Shown: piece after piece, positions 1 through 8,500 of the stretch
Layout of the letters: the number at the start of each line of letters is the position of its first letter
Position numbering within the stretch: the first letter of the stretch is position 1
Assembly: GCA_001430745.1 (NCBI GenBank)
Contig: KQ481944.1
Location: forward strand, 9,142 to 23,388
Reading direction: 5' to 3'
Length of the DNA: 14,247 nucleotides
From: Auxenochlorella pyrenoidosa
Lineage: Eukaryota; Chlorophyta; Trebouxiophyceae; Chlorellales; Chlorellaceae
The notes under the pieces: generated by a model
Databases searched by the model: none
The model's input: the letters and a program-made list of their open reading frames with translations, nothing else
Told to the model about the DNA's origin: nothing
Position numbers and translations under genes: made by a program

Positions 1-3000
1 GCCGACATCGACGGCGACGGCGCCGAGGAGCTGGTCGTCCCCGTCTCCTACTTCTACGACCTGCAGTACTACGAGAACGAGGTGGGCCCGCCTGCCCGTG
101 TGCATGCCTGCCTGCCTGCCTGCTGAGCATGTCTGCATGCCTGCGGACCATGCCAGCTGGGCCAAGGTCCACAAGGGGGGGGGGGGGGGCGGGGGCGCTT
201 TTCCACCTGATCAGTCCCTGGCTTCAGGCAGAGCGCACAGAGCAGGCGCGGGGGAGTGTGCTGGAGCTGGCATTCCCGATGACCTCGCTGCTGGAGGGGC
301 AGGGCCTACCCCTGTCCCAACATGAACACTGCAACTCGCGACTCATTGTTGCATGCCCCCCACCCACACCCACACACCCGGCAGGAGCACCGGCTGGAGC
401 TGGGCAGGGATGTGGAGCTGGGCATGTACGTGGCCTCCGGCATCGTCGTCTTCGACCTGCACCGCAAGACCATCAAGTGGAGCCAGGTGGGGTGGGGTGG
501 GGGTGGCGGTGGCGGTGGTGTGTGTGGGGGGGGAGGGGCTTGCCGAGGATTGCACTGCACTGCTTGGTGTGGATCTGGTGGCCCTGCACTAGATGGCCCT
601 GAAGCGGGCGGCGTGCGTGCCAGTAGGCCGACTTGGCGCACCCCCCAGTGTGCAGCGCAACCTGCTGGGAGCGCTGTTCTGGTGCAGCGACAGGGCGCGC
701 CAACTGCCGCCTCCGGTCTGTGCTCGCCCGTCTCGCCGCGCCCTCACCTCAGCCGCTCGCTTCCCTCCCTCTCCCTCCCCTGCCTGCCTGCAGCACCTCG
801 ACCTGTCCACAGACTACACCCAGTTCAAGGCATACGCCTACTCTGGTGGGCGGCGCTGCCTGGCTGGGGTCTGTCCGATGCTGACGGTCGCACCCAGCCT
901 TGGCAGAGCTCCATGCAGTACAGGCCTCGTCGCTCGCGACTGCGCTGTGGGTTGACTCGGGCCCAGAAATGCTCCCCTCCCCCTGCCTCACCTCCGGTGG
1001 CAGGCCCGCTGCGTCCCTCAACCGCTCCCCTGCTCCCTACCGCGCTGCCCCACTGCAGCCCCCACCCTGGCTGATCTGGACCTGGATGGCAGGATGGAGG
1101 TCATCATGGGCACATCCATGGTGGGTGCTGCAGGGGCGGCAGGGCAGGGCGCAGCCATTTGCTGCCACAAATCCTCAGCCAGCGCACCATGGAGGTCCCC
1201 GTTGGCACCTGCATGGTGTATGCGCATGACTAGCCAGCAGTGGCCTGCTCCCGGCATGCGGCCTGGACACCGAGACGTGGGCGTGCCATGACGAGGCTGC
1301 GCGGCAGGGAACCGCGCGCATCAGCTGCCAGTTCCCTCCTCTTGCGCTGCTGGTGGGCAGCACGGCGATGTGTTCTTGCGCGCCTTGCCCAGCCAGGCGC
1401 CCACCCCCTCCCCCCGCCATGCGCCGCAGGGCTTCCTGTACGTGCTCGACTGCTACGGCAGCACCCGCAAGGGCTTCCCCCTGCAGATGGGAGACATCCA
1501 GGTGCGCTGAGCGGGCAATACAGGTGCCAGCACGTGCCATGTGTCCCGGGTGTAACATGCAGCGTGCGGCTCCGGGCACCACCGCCGTGGACGCCCCTGT
1601 GCGTGCCTGGCGCCGCACTTGCGCACAGACGCCACGAGTCCCACGCTGCGCTCCTGCCGCGCCTCGTGCCTGCCTGTCCCCGCCCTGGCCCCCGCAGGCG
1701 CAAGTCGCGGTGGCGGACGTGGACAACGACGGTCGGCTGGAGCTGGTGGCGGGCGACGCGCGGGGCAACCTGGCTGCCTTCACCGCCGATGGCAAGGAGG
1801 TGTGGGAGACCCACCTGGAGAGCCAGATCCACCAGGTGGGCGCCTGCCGCGCCTGCCCATGCAGATATTTTTTGCTGCCTTCTGTGCTGCCTGGTGCTCA
1901 ACCATGCTCCTGTGCCCTGCTAGGCGGGCTGGCTCATGCTGGTGGCCGAGCCGGTGCGGTTCCTGCAGAGGCCACTTGCGGTGGCGCTGGTGGCAGATGC
2001 GCGCCAGCGAGGCCACCACGCCCGCGCTTGCATCTGACGGTGGGTGCACCCCTGCGCCCTGCGCCGCAGAACCCCGTGTTTGGCGACGTGGATGGCGACG
2101 GCCAGCTGGAGGTTGTGGTCGCCACTTTCAGGCACGTGGGCGGCCCGCTGGGGCTTTAGGCGCTTGCCGCGCGCATCAAATCCTGGAGATAGCCCCCCCC
2201 CCCCCCCCGCGCGCCAGTGCGGGGTGTATGCAGTGCTGGGCCTGCCTGCATTTGCAAGACATCGCAGGCGTGCAGCAGCATGCCTGCTGTAGGAGGCCTT
2301 GATCTGCGTGCACACCAACTCCCCCGGTCATGCGCCTGCTGCCTTGGCGCCGCCCCAGGTGCTCCACCGCCAACCTGTCTCCCGCAACGACCTCCCCTGC
2401 TGTCCTGCTGCCTGCAGCGGCGAGGTGCACGTGCTGCGCGCGGCCACAGGCCAGCCCATGGAGCCGTTCCCCTTTCGAGTGTTTGGCAAGGTGCGGCGGG
2501 CGCGCCAGTCTGCTCTTTCCGCCTCGATTGCACCCCCGACTTCCGCTCACCGATTGGCCCACAGAAATCTGCCCTCCTTGCATAGCATGCAAATTCTGCA
2601 GCGCAGTCGCAACTAGCTGCCCCTTCTCCATCCCACCATGCACCCCTGCTGTGCTGGCAGCGGCTCCTGGGCGCCCTAACAGCGGGGCGCCCCGGCCGCT
2701 TCCCAGCGCTGCGTGCCCACTCCAAAGCTGCCCTGAGAGCTGCTTGCTCCCTCCTTGATCCAAAGGGCCCGTCAGCTGGCTGCCCTGAGCGCGGTCTGTT
2801 CCCCCTGTCTTAACCAATTGCCTGCCCCCCTCCTCCCACCCCTGGCGCAGATCATGGCTGCCCCGCTGCTCACCAAGCTGGACGACCCCAAGACCCCCGG
2901 CCTGCAGATTGTAGTGACCGCCTTTGATGGCTTCCTGTACGTCATCGACAACACCGGTGAGGCAGCTGGCGCGGGCGCTTGACCGACGGGATTTGACCAG

Positions 3001-4983
3001 CAGAGCGCTGCCGAGCGCGCAGCCCCAGCCTCACCGCTGGCCTGGAAAGGGCCCCCGCGGTGGGCTGCAGCGGCGGAGCAGCGTCAGCCGGCTGCTGCTG
3101 CAGTGCGTGCGTGTGGGTGACAGCCCCCCGGCCCGTACGCCGTGCACATCCCCGCCTGGCGGCTCCACCTGGGCAGGTCCCTGTGGTCTTGCCCCCCCCT
3201 CTCTGGCTGCGCACGGGCACCTGCGGCCGCTGACACCCGCGCCCCGCTGGCCCCCCGCGCCTTCTTGCCCCCCCCGCAGGCTGCGCCGACTCCCTGGACC
3301 TGGGCGAGTCGAGCTACTCCCAGGTGCTGGCCGACGACCTGGACGGCAACGGCCGGCTCGACCTGCTGGTGGCCACCACCAACGGTGTGTGTGCGTGTGT
3401 GTGTGTGTGGGGGGGGGGGGGCTGCTGCCGTCAGGGCCACCCGCGCAGCCTCGTGCTTTGTAGGCGTCGTGCACAGCCCTGCGCGCTCCTGGGCTGGCTC
3501 GCTGCCTGGGCACGGCTCCCTGGCCTGCCAAAGCCTCCCGCCGCCACTGTTTGTCCCGCCCCTGGGGCGCTCTGGCGTTTGCTCACACCCGCTCGCTCCA
3601 CCCTTGCCCCCGCCCCTGCAGGCAACGTGTACGCCATCGCCACAGCCGCCAAGTACCACCCCCTGAAGACCTGGACGCAGCAGACCCTGGGCGGCGGCTC
3701 CTTCACCGCCAGGTGCGCCCACCACGCTGCATGCCGGCTGCTCGCCGGCTGCGTTGCCAAGCTGTGCACGCGGGGCGAGGCTGCGCCCACACCGCCGCCC
3801 CGCCAGCCACAGCGCACGCCCACGCCTGCACGTGCCCAGCGACCTGCAAGCGGCCCGCGGCCCACTGCCGCGCCATGTCGACAACGGCCCCGCCGCCGCG
3901 CCCCGCTGCCGCCCGCAGGTGGGGCTGGGAGGGGGTGTACGTGACGACCGAGTCGCGCAAGCCGCGCGACGTGCGCGGCCTGCAGCTGCCGCTGCGCTTC
4001 AAGGTGGTGGACGGCCGGCCGCCGGTACGGGGCGCCGAGGCGCGGCGCCTCAGCAAGGACGAGGAGGAGGGGTTCGGGGGCAAGGATGCCGATGAGGCCG
4101 AGGACGGCGGCGGCGGCAAGGGCGGCGGCAGCAGCAAGCGGCGCGCTGCGCCCGCTGGGCGCGGCCCCTACAAGGTGTCCATCCAGCTCACAGGTGGGGC
4201 GGTGCTTGGGTGAGGCGGCCCTGCGGCGTGGCGCTGCGCCTGTGCATGGGCTCCTGCCTGCGCAGGCGTGGGCCCAGCGCAGCCGACCTTTCTGTGCGGC
4301 CCTTGCCCAGCGCTGCCCTCCAGCACATGCTGTCGCCATGCTCCCAGCCTCAGTCGCAGCCCCCACCACCCCACCCACCCACAACCACCACCCCGGCTGC
4401 CCCCCTTTGCGCCTGCCCAGGGGTGGGCCAAAAGGAGATGAACTCTGGGGAGCGCCCCGTGATCGGCATGGCCGACGTGCTCAACGGCACGGGGGCGTAC
4501 ACTATGGAGATACCCTGCCCCCGCTCGCGCGCCACTGCCACCATCCGGGTGGAGATGCGGGACGAGAGCCGGCTGGTGTTTGTGGACGAGTTCAGGTGGG
4601 CGGCCGCCCCGCTGCGGATGCTAGGGTGCAGGGCCTGCTGCGGCGGCGCGGGGGTAGCGGTGCGCGGCGCAGCACGGCCGGCGTGGGACGACGGGTTCCT
4701 GGGTTGGCGGGTGCTGGTCCCCGTGCATGCTTCCCATCCCTGGGGGATACGCCGTGGCACTGCGCCGTCTAGAGCCGTTGCTGGCACCAGCTGCAGCGTT
4801 CCACCCTGCCGGCAGACCTGGTGGCAGCCACCGCCGCGCCTGGTCCTGCCCCGCTCGCCCCGCAGCCTCTCCTTCCACATACATTTCTACCGCCTGCTCA
4901 AGTGGCTTATCGCCGGGCCCTTCATTGCCGCCGGCGTGGCGCTGCTGGCGTTCCGGCAAGATGTGGAGGCCCTGCCGGCATGA
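1..4983 (+). CDS. DEX1: DEX1-like FG-GAP/VCBS repeat membrane protein, 3' part (14 exons)
   Basis: Exons: 1-81, 385-486, 794-845, 1059-1120, 1430-1501, 1698-1835, 2070-2131, 2418-2490, 2851-2956, 3280-3384, 3622-3712, 3919-4193, 4421-4595, 4866-4983. They join in frame to 503 codons plus TGA (1512 bases); the 5' end lies left of the window. Calcium-loop-type repeats are visible: DIDGDGAEE (residue 3), DLDLDGRME (84), DVDNDGRLE (130), DVDGDGQLE (175) and DDLDGNGRLD (269). Sheet motifs such as FLYVLD and FLYVID follow them. A Gly/Lys/Glu-rich linker covers about 357-397, and a single membrane helix about 475-494 precedes a short tail. Order and exon-join residues match the C-terminal half of plant DEFECTIVE IN EXINE FORMATION 1, a roughly 900-residue membrane-anchored putative calcium-binding protein needed for pollen wall patterning. 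Its algal role is unknown; secretory pathway or cell surface is inferred. The linker is probably lineage-specific. Intron 7 uses a GC donor. Confidence 0.94.
175..195 (+). repeat. Poly-G tract in intron 1 of the DEX1-like gene
   Basis: Fifteen G (175-189), one C, then five G, in the donor-proximal half of the 303-base intron 82-384. The rest of this intron holds only CCTG-type short repeats and no coding signal. Confidence 0.9.
2132..2417 (+). other. GC-AG intron (intron 7 of the DEX1-like gene)
   Basis: The exon ends TTCAG and the intron begins GCACGT and ends CTGCAG. Joining AG to C restores Ser and gives ATFSGEVHVLRA, which matches the SG-x-x-x-VL pattern expected after an FG-GAP repeat. 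A GT donor four bases downstream (GTGGGC) would force a poorer acceptor (GGCGAG) and lose the SGE residues. The intron also carries a 16-base C run at 2193-2208. Confidence 0.85.
2193..2208 (+). repeat. Poly-C tract (C16) in intron 7 of the DEX1-like gene
   Basis: Sixteen consecutive C, lying in the GC-AG intron 2132-2417. A homopolymer this long is prone to length error in sequencing. Confidence 0.9.
3385..3421 (+). repeat. GT microsatellite followed by G13, abutting a donor site
   Basis: The intron 3385-3621 opens directly with an almost pure GT repeat (3385-3408, one C interruption) that runs into thirteen G (3409-3421). The true donor is fixed by frame at 3385 (AAC G, then GT), but every other base of the repeat is also a potential GT donor. 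Confidence 0.9.
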
Positions 4984-5303
4984 CGCTGCATGGGAGGGCG
5001 CCGCGAATGCTCGCCGGGAGGCGGTCTGGCTCGGCGCGCTCTGTTTTGCATCCTGATGCCTGGGCCTGCATGCCCCTGATGACACATTGTTACACACGTG
5101 ACCAAGCAATATCTTTGGATGCCGTGCGGTGAAGAGGCGGCGCGCCTTGTCCTGGAGGCGGCAGGGCGCAGGCGCTGGACTAGCGCGGCTTGGTGCTTGC
5201 CGCCATCAGCACTGCTTGCGGCTTCCGTCTCACAATTCATGCTCAATTTAATGTCATGTTGGCCCACCGGTCAGCCCAATGCCGCTGACAGATGGACACC
5301 TTC

Positions 5304-5430
5304 GGAGCTGGGTTCGCAGCTCCCCCTTCGTAAATGGGCTATACGACCCATAGCCACTCTCCCGTCCTTTGCCGTTGATCAGGGGTGTAGATCTAGGTTG
5401 CAAACGTTTGCCACTGCCCATCCGGCAGTG
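5304..5430. repeat. Cluster of three short perfect inverted repeats
   Basis: Three stem-loops follow one another. GGAGCTG (5304-5310) pairs with CAGCTCC (5317-5323) around a 6-base loop. GGCTAT (5337-5342) pairs with ATAGCC (5350-5355) around 7 bases. CACTGCC (5412-5418) pairs with GGCAGTG (5424-5430) around 5 bases. A perfect 10-base palindrome, CAAACGTTTG, sits at 5401-5410. They lie 105-232 bases upstream of the DOMON-b561 start, so they could act in DNA as protein sites or in a 5'UTR as RNA hairpins. Confidence 0.7.
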
Positions 5431-5442
5431 CGGCACGTGCCG
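5431..5442. promoter_or_regulatory. 12-base palindrome with a CACGTG (G-box) core
   Basis: CGGCACGTGCCG is perfectly self-complementary and has the CACGTG core bound by plant and algal bZIP or bHLH factors. It lies about 95 bases upstream of the DOMON-b561 ATG and abuts the third hairpin. Function is inferred from motif and position only. Confidence 0.5.
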
Positions 5443-5535
5443 GCCGTCCTTTTGGCACACGCGAGGAGGGCGCCAGCAAGTTCGGCACAATCCAGCCTTT
5501 TACTTCAACTTCGCTTCAAGGAGGAGTTGTGTACA

Positions 5536-8500
5536 ATGTTGCGCGTCCTGGCCGCCCTGCTGCTGGCCTGCGGCTTGGCGGCCTCGCTGCAGGTTGAGCG
5601 GCAGGGCCTCTCACTAACGGCCCAGGTGCGACCCGCATGCTCGGAGGGTGGGAAAAGATTGACCAACCTGCCGGCTACCCAACCGACTGAACAATGCATC
5701 ACCGCTGCAGGGGCCGGCGGCGGAGCTCTCTGTTGCGCCAACTGCGGCCGGGCTGCAGGTGTCTGGCCTGCGGTGAGTGCACCAGTGGCACAGGCCACGC
5801 ACGGAGGGACTGCCCTTGCCTTTCTCTTCGAACGTGCCTGGCCCGCCGCTGGAGCGCTGCCGCTGCTGGCGCAACGCCAACCCACCCTGCTGCGCCGAGC
5901 GTGCAGGTTCCGTGGCTGCCCACGGCGCTCGCTGGCCGTGCTGCTGCTGGATGGCACTCAGCTCGCTGAGAGGGTGCTGAGCAGGCGAGTTGCTGCTGCC
6001 CTGGCCGTATGGCAGCCTCCCTTGCTGTTGTCGTGGTGGTAGCTTCCTGTGCCAGCACGCCGCTGGTACAACACCCCTCGGTCCGCCGCCCAGCTGCATG
6101 GCCTCCACCCTGTGGCTGCCTGCTTGCCAGCTGTAGTCGCCCATTCCCCCCCGCCTGCTTGGCCAGCCCCGGAGCGTCCATCCTGGACACCTGTCCTCTC
6201 CTTCTCAGGCTGCCCAGCTCTGACGGTGCCACCCCCGCGCTGCTGCCCTTCCTTTCTGCAGCGGAGCGCCTGGCCGGGCGCTCGACTTTGACCGCACGTT
6301 TGACCGCGTCAGAGGCAGCTGGGTGCTGGGCATTGATCTGCCCGCCCAAGGGCCGCGCCCCGTCAGCTTGGAGCTGTGGTGCCGCGCCTGCCGCACCGCC
6401 AGTGGCAGCGAGCTGACGGGGCAGCTGTCCTCCCAGCCGCTGGAGGGCGGCACTGCCGGCGTGCTGGTCGTGCTGCTGCAGGGCGCGGCGCTGCCTGATG
6501 CAGTGGCCTCAGCCGCTCCCTCGCAGCGCCGCGCCCTGCAGCAGTCTGCTGGCGGCTGCTCGGTCGCCGTCGGCGGCACCACCCACACCTTTGCCTCCTG
6601 CTCCCGCCTCGGCCGCTCCAACTCCTACACCCTGACCGTGCACTCCTCGGTGGAGCCCGGCGCGGGCGGTGCTGGCGCGGTGCTGCGCATGGGCATGGTG
6701 GCCAGCGTGCGCGGCGGCTGGGCGTCCTTTGGCCTGCCCCGGTTCCCAGGGGCCATGATTGGCGCCGAGGCGGTCATCCTGTACCCCACAGCGGGCGGTG
6801 CGTGCCGCCCTGCTGCCTTGTGCACTGGCCGCCAGGCAGTTGGCCCGGGGCCGCCCCTGTGTGCAGCCCCGGGGCTGCACATGCTCTGCTCCCCCCGCAT
6901 GCCCCTAAGCTGTCCGCAGAGGGTTGTGCCCAGTCTCAGCCTGCGCCCGCTGGCGTCCGGCCCACCACTGCCCTGGCCTGCTTGCAGGAGCCGAGGTGGC
7001 TGGCTTCAAGCTGACCAGCACATTGGAGAGCGTGGTGAACGGGGCCAAGGGCACCTTCCCCCTGGCAGACGCCGCGGCCGAGACCTCAAACGGTGGGCCG
7101 CCAGCCCGCATTCGTCCGCTTCTGTTGCTGGCTGGCCTGCTGGTGCCCCAGGCAGCGCCGTTGCAGCCTGCACCGGCGCAACCTCGTGCCTGTCGCTGGC
7201 TGCGCACCGTCCTGCATGTGGCCAGTCCCAAGGGGCACGCCCCGGCGCTACCTGCCCGGCCCTTGCATAGCCCTGCCACGCTGCTGCCCAGCATCCGTGC
7301 CTGCTGCTGGGAAAGCAGTATGTTGACCAGCCCAGCCTGCTTTCCTTGGCCCCCCGCCGGCCCCCCTGCAGGCGAGCTGCGCGCCGTGTTTGCCATCTCC
7401 CTGCCCAACGAGTCGGTGGCCAGCGCCACCGGCGCAGGCGGCGTGAGCTACATCTTTGCCCTGGGGCCCATGGGTGACCCCACCGCCCCAGGCTTGTCCT
7501 ACCACTCATGTGAGTGCCGCCAGCGGACCCCCTTCCTCTGGCCCTTGCCTAGCAGCCTGCCCGTGGCCGCCCTCTGCCCTCCTGGAGCTGAGACCTGCAC
7601 CCCCCGCCAGCATTGCATGTGCCTCACGGCATCGACGAGTCCAGTCGGGTGCCGCCTCTGACGCCCCCGGCAACGGCGCCGCCGCAGTCGAGAGTCCCTC
7701 TACCCGCCAGCCGCCGCGCCTGAGCTCCCGCGACCTGTCACCTCGCCTGCTGCCTGCCTGCCTGCAGACGACTTTGGCAGCGGCAACCTGGTGATGAAGG
7801 CAGCCCCCGCTGCGGCGCCCGCCGGCAATGACACCGCCGCCGCTGTGTCGCCGCCGTCGACAGCGACCACCTCCGCCCCTGCCAGCCCCCCACCGGCTGC
7901 TGCCACCCCGGCTGACGTGGAGGATGGCCAGGAGGAGGAGGAGGATGACCATGAGGGCAGCGACGACCACGACAGCGACAGCGACCCGTCCAGCACGGGC
8001 GGCTTGGCGGCGCCCTCCACGCCTGGGGCCGCAACCAGCAACGCCTGCGAGCTGCAGCTTGGGGCGGGCGGCGCGGCGGCCACGTTTGCCGGCTGCCGCC
8101 TGCTGGGCGGCGTGGGGTCGGGGTTCTGGGTCATGTGGAAGGCGGAGCCGTCTGCCAGCTCCCCAGGGGTGAGCCCGCCCGCCTGCCTGCCTGCCCGCCT
8201 GCCTGCCCGCCTGCCCGCCCCTCCAGTGCGTGGTGGGGCATGGCATGGCGCCTTCCTGGGCTGTGAACCGATGCTGATGCGTGGGAGGCTGATTGATTAT
8301 GCGCCCCGCCTTGCCCCAAGGCGCTCACACCAGCACAGCCTCCCCTCCTGGCGCCCGCTGCAGAAGACGAGGGTGACCCTGGCGCTCAACACCTCCTCCA
8401 CCTCTGGCTACGTGGCCCTGGGCTTCCCCACCACCCCCGGCGTCATGGTGGACGCGTCGGCCATGGTCCTGGCGGCCTGCTCCGCCGGCGCCGACTGCAA

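Larger units (their letters stand above)
4984..5535. other. Intergenic region between the DEX1-like and DOMON-b561 genes
   Basis: This 552-base stretch should hold the 3'UTR of the DEX1-like gene and the promoter and 5'UTR of the next gene, both on the + strand. No convincing exon is present. GC content is visibly lower than in the genes. No TGTAA polyadenylation motif is seen on the + strand after the 4983 stop. CACGTG occurs at 5095-5100 and again at 5434-5439. A dense set of short inverted repeats lies at 5304-5442 and is listed separately. Confidence 0.7.

Noticed and set aside
1550..1554. TGTAA as a polyadenylation signal
   Set aside because: It lies inside an intron of the DEX1-like gene, with conserved exons on both sides, so a chance occurrence is more likely.
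3431..4384. A 317-codon open frame antisense to the DEX1-like gene
   Set aside because: It has no recognisable motif, and the opposite strand carries conserved exons with proper splice sites. It looks like a compositional shadow.
5304..5323. Possible tRNA T-arm (GGTTCG inside a stem)
   Set aside because: The loop lacks the full B-box pattern and no acceptor stem, D-arm or anticodon arm can be folded around it.
8177..8220. Repeat array reminiscent of CRISPR
   Set aside because: The units are 4-base simple repeats with no spacers, lying inside a eukaryotic intron.
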